DNA of 64,000 bases from G963667975 sp963677395 (GTDB lineage: Bacteria; Bacteroidota; Bacteroidia; Bacteroidales; G963667975). Shown here one piece after another: positions 42,018 to 49,955 of this stretch. Position numbers and translations under genes: made by a program. Location: positions 744,001 to 808,000 of the forward strand of contig OY781965.2 in NCBI GenBank assembly GCA_963677395.2, given 5' to 3'. Position 1 is the stretch's first letter. Every line of letters begins with the position of its first letter. The notes beneath the pieces were generated by a model, which was not told the origin of the DNA, searched no databases, and saw only the letters and a list, made by a program, of their open reading frames with translations.

Positions 42018-43862
42018 ATGACCTTCGACCCTTTTGTTCTTCCTTTTAGCATTGGCTTACTGGCATTACTTATCATGCTGGGAATTAAGTTTGTGCGCTG
42101 GATAAAAGCATTGCCTGCCGAAGACCGTAAACGTGCTTCACAGTCACTCTTTACACGGAAATCACTCAAAGCACTGGAAGAGGTTTTTCTGGAAAGTCTG
42201 CTTCACCGCTCCATGTTTCGACGAAACAAGATGCTGGGATTCATGCACATGAGTTTTGCATTTGGATGGTTTATGCTCATTTTGATCGGAAATGTAGAGT
42301 CGAGGGTTATCAGTGGTGCTCACATAAACCCACCTTATTATCCTATTTTCATGCGTTTTTTCTTTCATGATCAGCGCGTATTACCTTTTGAACAGATTTT
42401 GATACCGGGCTTTTTCCGGTTTACAATGGATTTATTCCTGTTACTGGTTTTATCGGGACTGGTTTTAGCTCTTTTCAAACGTGTTCGCAGCAAATGGTTC
42501 GGGCTAAAGAAAACAACTGTACAACTACCTCTCGATCGTATTGCCTTAACAACCCTCTGGTTCATCTTTCCATTGCGTTTTCTGGCCGAAAGCTTTACGG
42601 CTGCAATCTGGCATTCTGGAAGTTTTCTTACAAATACCATGGGTTATTTTCTGGGAGATTTTCTTCCGGAAGCACCTTTATCTTATATTTTCTGGTGGCT
42701 CTATTCATTGTCTCTTGGAATTTTTTTTGTAACGCTTCCTTTTTCTCGTTATATGCATATCCCCGCTGAGGTTCTTTTGATTTTCCTGCGAAACTATGGC
42801 ATTTCAACACCCAAAGAGCTAAACTCTTTTTCCGAAATAGAAATCAATTCTTGTCCTCGTTGCGGGGTTTGTATTGATCAGTGCCAGCTCAATTCCGAAA
42901 CCGGTAACAGTGGTGTAATGCCCCTGAATTTCCTGCGTTCACTTCGCATAAAACAGTCTGATACAAAGGCTGCTTTTGATTGTCTGATTTGCGGAAGATG
43001 TCAGGAGGTTTGCCCCGTTGGGATCGGAATCAATGCCGTAAGAACTGCACAACGAAATGCCGAAATCACACACTCTTCACATAATTTCAGCTACCTGCCT
43101 CATAAAAAGATTACTCAAACCGATGTTTTGTACTTTGCCGGATGTATGACTCATCTTACGCCCTCCATCAAAAAGGCGATGGTAAAAATCCTGGATCAAT
43201 CAGGTGATAATTATCGTTTTATGGATGCAGATGGTACCATCTGTTGCGGACGACCTCTAATGTTGTCCGGAAAACCGGAAGAAGCCAAAGAACTAATGCT
43301 TCGGAACAAACATGAAATAGAATCGTCAGGGGCTAAAACACTGGTAACATCCTGCCCAATCTGCCTGAAAATTTTCCGTGACGAATACCAACTGAATATC
43401 AATATAATTCATCACTCTCAATACATTGCTCAATTAATTGAAGACCGGAAAATCGAATTATCGAAAACTGAACAGACCTTAACATATCATGATCCCTGTG
43501 AGCTTTCGAGAGGATGTAATATTACCGAAGAAGCCCGCGAGATTCTCCAAAAAACAGGAACACTTTCCGAAGTACGTGAAAACCGGAATCAGACTCTTTG
43601 TTGTGGCGGAAGCCTGGGGTCTATCGGACTTTCGTCTCACGACCGGAAAAAAGTAACACAATCAGTGCTCAATCAATTTTATAGCACCAAAGCTGAAATA
43701 TTGGTAACCTCTTGTCCGTTATGCAAAAAAACCTTTGCAGGTGAATCAGAAATTCCCGTGAAAGATCTGTCTGAAATTGTATCAGCATCCTTATTGTCAG
43801 GAGTTTTTGCAAAAGAAGAAGTGGAAATCAAAAAGAAAGAAAACTATGTTACAACAGTATGA
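42018..43862 (+). CDS. Membrane-bound HdrE-HdrD fusion (cytochrome b-like plus CCG iron-sulfur domain)
   Basis: A 614-residue protein. Residues 1-260 hold about five or six transmembrane helices of the NarI/HdrE cytochrome b type with several histidines (His63, His77, His117, His199, His247) as possible haem ligands. Then two [4Fe-4S] sites: Cys279/282/285/289 and Cys322/325/328/332. Two complete CCG domains follow: Cys376, Cys409-410, Cys446/449 and Cys494, Cys528-529, Cys566/569. This is the HdrE and HdrD layout in one chain, so it can couple the disulfide site to the quinone pool. It follows the short HdrC-like gene with no gap and overlaps the next gene by 17 bp. Confidence 0.85.
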   Translation: MTFDPFVLPFSIGLLALLIMLGIKFVRWIKALPAEDRKRASQSLFTRKSLKALEEVFLESLLHRSMFRRNKMLGFMHMSFAFGWFMLILIGNVESRVISGAHINPPYYPIFMRFFFHDQRVLPFEQILIPGFFRFTMDLFLLLVLSGLVLALFKRVRSKWFGLKKTTVQLPLDRIALTTLWFIFPLRFLAESFTAAIWHSGSFLTNTMGYFLGDFLPEAPLSYIFWWLYSLSLGIFFVTLPFSRYMHIPAEVLLIFLRNYGISTPKELNSFSEIEINSCPRCGVCIDQCQLNSETGNSGVMPLNFLRSLRIKQSDTKAAFDCLICGRCQEVCPVGIGINAVRTAQRNAEITHSSHNFSYLPHKKITQTDVLYFAGCMTHLTPSIKKAMVKILDQSGDNYRFMDADGTICCGRPLMLSGKPEEAKELMLRNKHEIESSGAKTLVTSCPICLKIFRDEYQLNINIIHHSQYIAQLIEDRKIELSKTEQTLTYHDPCELSRGCNITEEAREILQKTGTLSEVRENRNQTLCCGGSLGSIGLSSHDRKKVTQSVLNQFYSTKAEILVTSCPLCKKTFAGESEIPVKDLSEIVSASLLSGVFAKEEVEIKKKENYVTTV

Positions 43863-44256
43863 TGTAAAAATTCTGTTGGCATTTGGAAAGGTGCTGGATG
43901 GTGATAAAGAGTTTTTTAAGTGGTTGCTCGAAAACGGTTATCCTGAGCTTGCAGCTTTATCAAATGCAATTCTGGGTGACGAAAACGCCGTTCACTGGCT
44001 GCTGAATAACGGTTTTGCAGAACTGGGAGTACTGAGTAATGCCATGGATAATGAGCCCAACGCGGTGGAATGGCTTCGAAAACATAAGGATCCGGTACTG
44101 AACAATTTTGCAGCAGCCAGCCGTGGTAATACCGATGCAATTTATTGGTTGAAAGCAAATAACCTGCTGGTTTTCATCATGCTTGCCGAAAAAGTGAATA
44201 AAATTCTCAAGCTTCAGTCCAAAGAAAATACCTTTTGGTATAAGTGGAAGTTTTGA
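43846..44256 (+). CDS. Protein of four 25-residue helical repeats, last gene of the Hdr-like operon
   Basis: A 136-residue protein; start MLQQYDVKIL at 43846, overlapping the HdrE-HdrD gene by 17 bp, with a ribosome-binding-like AGAAAGAAA ahead. Four helical repeats have Trp-Leu at residues 26, 51, 76 and 101, exactly 25 apart, in the pattern 'GDxxAxxWLxxNGxxELxxLSNA'. The repeats are acidic and lack cysteines or a membrane segment, so it is a soluble cytoplasmic protein. I do not recognise the family. Its place suggests a chaperone, a regulator or a docking partner of the complex; this is an inference from position only. Confidence 0.7.
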   Translation: MLQQYDVKILLAFGKVLDGDKEFFKWLLENGYPELAALSNAILGDENAVHWLLNNGFAELGVLSNAMDNEPNAVEWLRKHKDPVLNNFAAASRGNTDAIYWLKANNLLVFIMLAEKVNKILKLQSKENTFWYKWKF

Positions 44257-44309
44257 TATTACCCGGAAAAAGGCATATTTCCTGTCTGTTAGTTCCCCTG
44301 ACTCTTTTA

Positions 44310-44347
44310 GAATAATCAAACGCTCATTTGAAAAGGAGCGTTATTCT
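44310..44347 (+). terminator. Terminator after the Hdr-like operon
   Basis: AACGCTC (44319-44325) pairs with GAGCGTT (44336-44342), with an outer AGAATAA/TTATTCT pairing across a three-base bulge, then TTC. It lies 63 bp past the last stop codon and before atpB. Confidence 0.6.
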
Positions 44348-44517
44348 TTCGTTAAAATAGATAGTTCGTGTTACTGAAACGTGTTGATTTATAATCATTT
44401 TTCGATGTTTAAATGAATAATTTTTACGGTTTGAATATTTTTAACGCCGGTAAGTGCATACATCCCAAAATATTATCTAATTTGGCATCGCCAAAACTAA
44501 TATAGAAATCTGCAGCT

Positions 44518-45666
44518 ATGCAATTGATAATCAAAACAAAAACCATTCTCACCTGCCTGATTTTCATGGCATTTTTAGCGGGAAATCCCTTTGCAGTGCA
44601 GGCTTTAACCGTTGCAAATGCAACAGGAGAAGCTTCTCAGGATACATCATCCCAGAAAAAAGGTGAAAAAGAGTCGTTTAACGCCGGAGAAATGATTATC
44701 GAACATATTACCGACGCTTACGAATGGCATATTGCTACTATTGGAGAAACTCACGTTACGATTCCATTTCCGGTAATTCTGGTTTGGGAAGGGAAATTGT
44801 ACTCCTTCTGCTCTTCAAAATTTCATCACGGACAAAAAGCCTATCAGGGATTTAAAATCTGTCACGATAAAGGCTCAAATAAAGGAAAAATTGTTCATGT
44901 TTCAAAGGATGCAAACGGAAATGAAATAGCAGATGCAAAGCTTCCGCTTGATTTTTCTATCACAAAAGTCGTTTTTGCACTCTTGTTCAGCATTGTACTT
45001 ATCTGTTTGATATTTATTTCCGTAGCACGTTCATATAAAAAACGTCGTGGAATGGCTCCCAAAGGGTTACAATCCTTACTTGAACCACTGATTATTTTTG
45101 TTCGCGATGATATTGCAAAATCGTCATTAGGAGAAAAATATGAAAAATACACACCTTACTTACTCACTGTATTTTTCTTTATCTTTATCAATAACCTGTT
45201 AGGATTGGTGCCGTTTTTTCCAGGTGGAGCAAATGTTACCGGAAATCTTGCGGTAACAGGAGTTCTGGCGGTTCTTACCTTTATTATTACATCCGTAGGA
45301 GCTTCTAAAGATTACTGGTTGCACATTGTGAATCCACCGGTTCCAACTTGGCTGAAACTCCCTGTTCCATTGATGCCTGTTGTTGAACTCATCGGTGTTT
45401 TTACAAAACCCTTTGTATTGATGGTTCGTCTTTTTGCGAATATTACTGCAGGTCATATCATTGCATTAGGATTTATGAGCTTAATCTTTATTTTCGGGAA
45501 CATGAATGTAGGATTGGGTTACGGGGTATCCGTGGTATCCGTTTTCTTTGCAATATTCATGGGTTTACTTGAGCTATTGGTAGCATTTATCCAAGCTTAC
45601 GTATTTACATTACTCACCTCGCTTTACTTTGGGATGGCGATGGAAAAACATCATAAGGAACATTAA
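44518..45666 (+). CDS. atpB: F0F1 ATP synthase subunit a
   Basis: A 382-residue membrane subunit of the proton channel. The essential Arg304 is in LMVRLFANITAGHIIALGF, and PYLLTVFFFIFINNLLGLVP and LLELLVAFIQAYVFTLLTSLY are the conserved helices. The first 140 residues are an N-terminal extension with a signal-like segment (AFLAGNPFAVQA) and a soluble domain (ESFNAGEMIIEHITDAYEWH), found in Bacteroidota AtpB and about 100 residues longer than the E. coli subunit. First gene of the atpBEFHAG cluster; the upstream Hdr-like operon ends in a terminator, so atpB has its own start. Confidence 0.95.
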   Translation: MQLIIKTKTILTCLIFMAFLAGNPFAVQALTVANATGEASQDTSSQKKGEKESFNAGEMIIEHITDAYEWHIATIGETHVTIPFPVILVWEGKLYSFCSSKFHHGQKAYQGFKICHDKGSNKGKIVHVSKDANGNEIADAKLPLDFSITKVVFALLFSIVLICLIFISVARSYKKRRGMAPKGLQSLLEPLIIFVRDDIAKSSLGEKYEKYTPYLLTVFFFIFINNLLGLVPFFPGGANVTGNLAVTGVLAVLTFIITSVGASKDYWLHIVNPPVPTWLKLPVPLMPVVELIGVFTKPFVLMVRLFANITAGHIIALGFMSLIFIFGNMNVGLGYGVSVVSVFFAIFMGLLELLVAFIQAYVFTLLTSLYFGMAMEKHHKEH

Positions 45667-45711
45667 TTCAATTCATTATAAACAGATTGCTAACCTAAAT
45701 AAACAATCACT

Positions 45712-45975
45712 ATGTCAACATTATCAGTATTATTACAGGAAGCAGCCGCTAATTTGGCCCCAATTGCAAAAATGGGAGCTGGTATTGGAGCTGGTATTGC
45801 AGCTATTGGTGCCGGTATGGGTATCGGAAACATCGGTAAAAGCGCATTGGAATCTATTGCTCGTCAACCTGAAGCAGTAGGTGATATCCGCTCAAACATG
45901 ATTATTTCTGCAGCTCTTATCGAAGGTGTTGCTTTCTTTGCAATCGTTGTTTGTTTGCTTATTGTATTCTTATAG
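45712..45975 (+). CDS. atpE: F0F1 ATP synthase subunit c
   Basis: An 87-residue hairpin of two helices that forms the rotor ring. Glycine-rich first helix (MGAGIGAGIAAIGAGMGIGNIG), polar loop with RQPEA, and the ion-binding carboxylate Glu71 in ALIEGVAFFAIVV. The sodium-type signature (Gln in helix 1 with Ser or Thr after the Glu) is absent, so proton coupling is the likelier reading. 45 bp after atpB; a strong hairpin lies between it and atpF. Confidence 0.95.
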   Translation: MSTLSVLLQEAAANLAPIAKMGAGIGAGIAAIGAGMGIGNIGKSALESIARQPEAVGDIRSNMIISAALIEGVAFFAIVVCLLIVFL

Positions 45976-45995
45976 GCTTTTTACAAACAAGTATT

Positions 45996-46032
45996 ACCGA
46001 TACACTTCGACGGTTGGTTGCAGTGTATCGGT
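45996..46032 (+). promoter_or_regulatory. Hairpin between atpE and atpF
   Basis: Perfect 11-bp arms (45996-46006 and 46022-46032, ACCGATACACT) around a 15-base loop, in the 92-bp gap after atpE. No strong T-run follows, so it is more likely a processing or 3' stability element than a full terminator. Confidence 0.6.
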
Positions 46033-46067
46033 TCTTTAAAGATTTGAATTACTTAAAAATATAAAGT

Positions 46068-46562
46068 ATGGAATTAGTAAATGTTGGAATAGGTCTTATT
46101 TTCTGGATGACGCTGGCTTTTCTGTTACTGGTGTTTATTTTGCGGAAATTTGCCTGGAAACCAATCATGGGTGCGTTAAAAGAACGTGAAGATTCTATCG
46201 AAAATGCACTTCACATGGCCGATAAAGCCCGTGAAGAGATGACTCAGCTTCAGGCTAATAACGAACAACTTCTGCGCGAAGCACGTGAAGAACGCGATGC
46301 AATGTTGAAAGAAACGCGCCAATTGCGTGATAACATTATTGAAGAAGCAAAACAAAAAGCAAACGCTGAATACAACCGTATTCTCGATTCTGCCCGCGAA
46401 AATATACAGTTCGAAAAAATGGCTGCCATCACCGAACTGAAAAATGAAGTTGCTTCATTATCACTTCAGTTTGCTGAAAAACTTCTGCGCGAAGAGCTTT
46501 CGGATAAAGCAAAACACGAAGAATATATCCGCAAACACATTAACGAAATAAAGTTTAACTAA
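46068..46562 (+). CDS. atpF: F0F1 ATP synthase subunit b
   Basis: A 164-residue subunit of the peripheral stalk. One N-terminal membrane helix (LIFWMTLAFLLLVFILRKFAW), the conserved KPIMGALKEREDSI, then a long charged helix (about 35-150) with alternating Glu and Arg/Lys typical of the right-handed coiled coil. Normal length. 29 bp before atpH. Confidence 0.95.
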   Translation: MELVNVGIGLIFWMTLAFLLLVFILRKFAWKPIMGALKEREDSIENALHMADKAREEMTQLQANNEQLLREAREERDAMLKETRQLRDNIIEEAKQKANAEYNRILDSARENIQFEKMAAITELKNEVASLSLQFAEKLLREELSDKAKHEEYIRKHINEIKFN

Positions 46563-46591
46563 GTATCGGCGGAATACGCAACGAAACTTCG

Positions 46592-47149
46592 ATGGAAAAC
46601 AGTAAAATAAATACCCGATACGCTAAAGCGCTGTTGGACTTAGCTCTTGAACGCGGTTCTTCAGAAGCTGTTTACAGGGATATGCTTCAGGTTTCGCAGC
46701 TTTGTATGACAAACCGCGACTTGATGCTCATGCTCGCAAGTCCGGTGATTCGTCCCGATAAAAAGCAAAGCGTGATGAAAGAGATTTTCAAGGATAATAC
46801 AGATGCTCTTACACTCTCCTTCATGCTTTTAATCATCAAAAAACGCCGCGAAGTTAAACTGGGAGAAATTGCAGCTCAATACATTGAACAATATAAAGAA
46901 TTCAAAGGGATCAAAACCGCATGTATGATTACTTCTGATTTGGTAAGCGAGGATCTAAAACTTACTGTTACCAATCTTTTGCAACAGCAAACCGGACATC
47001 AGATAGAACTCCATACATCCGTTAATGCAGGTTTATTGGGTGGTTTTATTGTTCAGATTGATGATAAACAAATTGACAACAGTCTGAAAAACAAAATTCA
47101 GAAGTTGCAAAAAGAGTATAATATCAATATTTACGACAAAAGTTTCTAA
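46592..47149 (+). CDS. atpH: F0F1 ATP synthase subunit delta
   Basis: A 185-residue stator subunit that links subunit b to the alpha-beta head. The N-terminal helical domain begins KINTRYAKALLDLALERG and the C-terminal part has the family motif ...LLGGFIVQIDDKQIDNSLKNKIQKL. Length and both ends are standard. Spacing of 34 bp to atpA within the same operon. Confidence 0.92.
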   Translation: MENSKINTRYAKALLDLALERGSSEAVYRDMLQVSQLCMTNRDLMLMLASPVIRPDKKQSVMKEIFKDNTDALTLSFMLLIIKKRREVKLGEIAAQYIEQYKEFKGIKTACMITSDLVSEDLKLTVTNLLQQQTGHQIELHTSVNAGLLGGFIVQIDDKQIDNSLKNKIQKLQKEYNINIYDKSF

Positions 47150-47183
47150 GCACGAATTACACTAAAAAATAAGAATAAGCGAT

Positions 47184-48770
47184 ATGGCTGAAATAAAACC
47201 TGCTGAAGTATCGGCAATCTTACGTCAACAATTAGCCGGCCTCCAGCTCGAAACCGAGATGGAAGAAGTAGGCACTGTGTTGCAGGTGGGCGATGGTATT
47301 GCCCGCGTTTACGGCCTGAACAACGCCCAATCGGGTGAGTTAATTGAATTTGTTCAAACCGGAGTACAGGGAATCGTTCTTAACCTCGAAGAAGATAACG
47401 TTGGGGTTGTGCTTTTAGGAGAATCAAAAACCATTAAGGAAGGTGATACTGTAAAACGTACCCGCCGTATCGCATCACTGATGGTGGGCGAAGGTATGCT
47501 AGGCCGCGTTATCAATACCATTGGAGAGCCAATTGACGGCAAAGGCCCTGTTTCGGGTCAGCTCTACGAAATGCCCTTGGAACGAAAAGCTCCGGGCGTT
47601 ATCTTCCGGCAACCTGTTGAAGAGCCTCTTCAAACCGGTATTAAGGCTATTGACTCTATGATTCCCATTGGCCGTGGACAGCGTGAATTAATCATTGGCG
47701 ACCGCCAAACCGGTAAAACTGCAATTGCAATTGATACCATCATCAATCAAAAAGAATTTTTCGAAAAAGGAGAACCTGTTTACTGTATCTATGTAGCCAT
47801 CGGTCAGAAAGGTTCTACCATCGCAAATATTGTAAAAACACTGGAAGAACATGGCGCAATGCAATACACTATTGTTGTTGCTGCAACTGCTTCATCTCCG
47901 GCGGCAATGCAGTTCTATGCTCCGTTTGCAGGTGCTGCTATCGGCGAGTTTTTCCGCGATTCAGGCCGTGCTGCATTGGTAGTATATGACGATTTATCAA
48001 AACAGGCCGTATCATACCGCGAAGTTTCATTGTTGCTCCGTCGTCCACCGGGACGTGAAGCGTATCCTGGTGATGTTTTCTATCTGCACTCACGTTTACT
48101 TGAACGTGCGGCAAAAATCATCCGTTCCGATGAAATTGCAGCCATGATGAACGATCTTCCGGAATCTATCCGTCCGCTGGTAAAAGGGGGCGGTTCGTTA
48201 ACAGCCCTTCCGATTATCGAAACACAGGCCGGAGACGTATCCGCTTACATTCCAACTAACGTAATTTCAATTACCGACGGTCAGATCTTCCTCGAAACCA
48301 ACCTGTTCAACAGTGGTATTCGTCCGGCTATCAACGTAGGTATTTCGGTATCACGTGTTGGAGGTAAAGCACAAATCAAATCGATGAAAAAAGTTGCAGG
48401 TACACTGAAGATTGACCAGGCACAGTTCCGCGAGTTGGAAGCTTTCTCAAAATTTGGTTCCGACCTCGATGCAGCCACCAAAGCCGTACTCGATAAAGGT
48501 GCCCGTAACGTTGAAATTCTGAAACAACCTCAATATACTCCTATGAAGGTTGAAAATCAGATTGCTATCATCTACTGCGGTACGAAAGGTCTTTTACAGA
48601 AAGTTCCGATAAACAAAGTTGTTGACTTTGAAAATTCTTTCCTTCATGAACTTGAAATAAAACATCCTGAAGTATTTACCTCTATCAAAGCAGGTAATCT
48701 GTCAGACGAGATTTGTAAAATTCTGGAAGATACAGCAAAAGAACTTGCTGCTCAATACGAACGTAAATAA
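47184..48770 (+). CDS. atpA: F0F1 ATP synthase subunit alpha
   Basis: A 528-residue subunit of the catalytic head. Walker A GDRQTGKT (172-179), DGIARVYGL near residue 38, and SYREVSLLLRRPPGREAYPGD holds the signature region of the ATP synthase alpha/beta family (SLLLRRPPGREAYPGDVF in part). It binds nucleotide at the non-catalytic sites. Full length. The beta partner (atpD) is not in this window, so the operon is split in this genome. Confidence 0.97.
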   Translation: MAEIKPAEVSAILRQQLAGLQLETEMEEVGTVLQVGDGIARVYGLNNAQSGELIEFVQTGVQGIVLNLEEDNVGVVLLGESKTIKEGDTVKRTRRIASLMVGEGMLGRVINTIGEPIDGKGPVSGQLYEMPLERKAPGVIFRQPVEEPLQTGIKAIDSMIPIGRGQRELIIGDRQTGKTAIAIDTIINQKEFFEKGEPVYCIYVAIGQKGSTIANIVKTLEEHGAMQYTIVVAATASSPAAMQFYAPFAGAAIGEFFRDSGRAALVVYDDLSKQAVSYREVSLLLRRPPGREAYPGDVFYLHSRLLERAAKIIRSDEIAAMMNDLPESIRPLVKGGGSLTALPIIETQAGDVSAYIPTNVISITDGQIFLETNLFNSGIRPAINVGISVSRVGGKAQIKSMKKVAGTLKIDQAQFRELEAFSKFGSDLDAATKAVLDKGARNVEILKQPQYTPMKVENQIAIIYCGTKGLLQKVPINKVVDFENSFLHELEIKHPEVFTSIKAGNLSDEICKILEDTAKELAAQYERK

Positions 48771-48785
48771 ACCAAACAGGAATAT

Positions 48786-48824
48786 GAATGCTCTGCTTGC
48801 AATTCATTGCCTGGCAGGGCATTC
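48786..48824 (+). promoter_or_regulatory. Hairpin between atpA and atpG
   Basis: Arms 48786-48796 and 48814-48824 (GAATGCTCTGC against GCAGGGCATTC, 11 bp with one G-T pair) around a 17-base loop, in the 103-bp gap between two ATP synthase genes. No T-run follows. Confidence 0.6.
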
Positions 48825-48873
48825 AAAAACAAGTTTAGCGTTGCTTTAGAAGCAGGATAAAAACTCAGCTACT

Positions 48874-49758
48874 ATGCCAAACTTAAAAGAAGTCAGAATA
48901 CGTATTGCCTCGGTGCAATCCACACAGCAGATCACAAGTGCCATGAAAATGGTAAGTGCATCCAAGTTGCGTCGTGCGCAAAACGCAATTCTTACCCTCA
49001 GACCCTATGCACGTAAATTGCAAGAAATATTGGGAAATCTGAGCGGTAGCATTGAAAATTCGTCAGCAGCCGTTTTTGCTGAAAAACGCCGTACTGACAA
49101 AGTATTGTTGATTGTGATTACATCAAACAAAGGACTTTGCGGAGCTTTTAATGCAAATATTATCAAAACTACTGTTCGCCTGATTCAGGAAAAGTATGCT
49201 GAAAATCAGAAGAACGGCACACTTGAACTTATCTGTATCGGAAAAAAAGGTTCCGAATTTTTTAGCCGTCGCAATTACAAAGTTCTGGAACGTCTCGACC
49301 ATATTTTCGATCACCTTAGTTTTGAACAGGTATCACCTTTGGCAGAACGTTTAATCAGCGACTTTGCCCAAAAGCGTTACGATCATATCGAAGTAATCTA
49401 CAATCAATTTAAAAACGCTGCTTCGCAGTATGTAACTACGGAGCAATATCTTCCGGTAGTGGCTTCCGAAGCAACCGTAACTACAGTACCTGAAACCGAT
49501 TATATTTTTGAGCCGGGTAAAGAAGAGATTGTAGGAGAACTCTTGCCCAAAACACTCAAAATCCAGCTCTATAAAGCCCTTTTGGACTCTTTCGCAGCAG
49601 AACATGGTGCACGTATGACTGCAATGCATAAAGCTACGGATAACGCTCAGGAATTACTCAAAAATCTGCGTCTGTCTTATAACAAAGCCCGTCAGGCTGC
49701 TATCACCAACGAAATTCTCGAAATTGTAAGTGGTGCCGAAGCACTGAAAGGTAATTAA
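48874..49758 (+). CDS. atpG: F0F1 ATP synthase subunit gamma
   Basis: A 294-residue rotor shaft. N-terminal helix MPNLKEVRIRIASVQSTQQITSAMKMVSASKLRRA (here cited by its two parts, with KMVSASKLRRA the conserved contact) and C-terminal ARMTAMHKATDNAQELL and NKARQAAITNEILEIVSGAEAL are the family hallmarks. Standard length. It is the last gene of the cluster; two terminators follow. No epsilon (atpC) or beta gene follows it. Confidence 0.96.
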   Translation: MPNLKEVRIRIASVQSTQQITSAMKMVSASKLRRAQNAILTLRPYARKLQEILGNLSGSIENSSAAVFAEKRRTDKVLLIVITSNKGLCGAFNANIIKTTVRLIQEKYAENQKNGTLELICIGKKGSEFFSRRNYKVLERLDHIFDHLSFEQVSPLAERLISDFAQKRYDHIEVIYNQFKNAASQYVTTEQYLPVVASEATVTTVPETDYIFEPGKEEIVGELLPKTLKIQLYKALLDSFAAEHGARMTAMHKATDNAQELLKNLRLSYNKARQAAITNEILEIVSGAEALKGN

Positions 49759-49786
49759 AGAATAAAACACATACTCAAAATATCCG

Positions 49787-49830
49787 AAAGAGCTGTATGA
49801 TTAACCTCATTCAGCTCTTTTTGTTTTTTC
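49787..49830 (+). terminator. Terminator of the atp operon
   Basis: AAAGAGCTG (49787-49795) pairs with CAGCTCTTT (49812-49820), with an inner ATGA/TCAT stem, followed by TTGTTTTTT. It lies 29 bp after the atpG stop. Confidence 0.85.
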
Positions 49831-49896
49831 ATCCTTATGTCTAGTTTCCATTGCACTACTAAGGACTGGATATTAGCAATTGAGAAAAAGCTTACA

Positions 49897-49939
49897 AAAA
49901 AAACAGGCTATCAAAATGAATTTGACAGCCTGTTTTTTT
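49897..49939. terminator. Bidirectional terminator between atpG and the TonB-like gene
   Basis: AAAAAAACAGGCT (49897-49909) pairs with AGCCTGTTTTTTT (49927-49939), with a further inner TCAAA/TTTGA stem. T-runs on both strands let it end the leftward TonB-like transcript and back up the atp terminator. Confidence 0.85.
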
Positions 49940-49955
49940 GTAATTTATTTTTTGA

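Noticed and set aside
38299..44256. True methanogen-type flavin-bifurcating HdrABC
   Set aside because: The HdrA-like protein lacks the extra ferredoxin domains and length, and no Mvh hydrogenase, formate dehydrogenase or FlxABCD gene is nearby.
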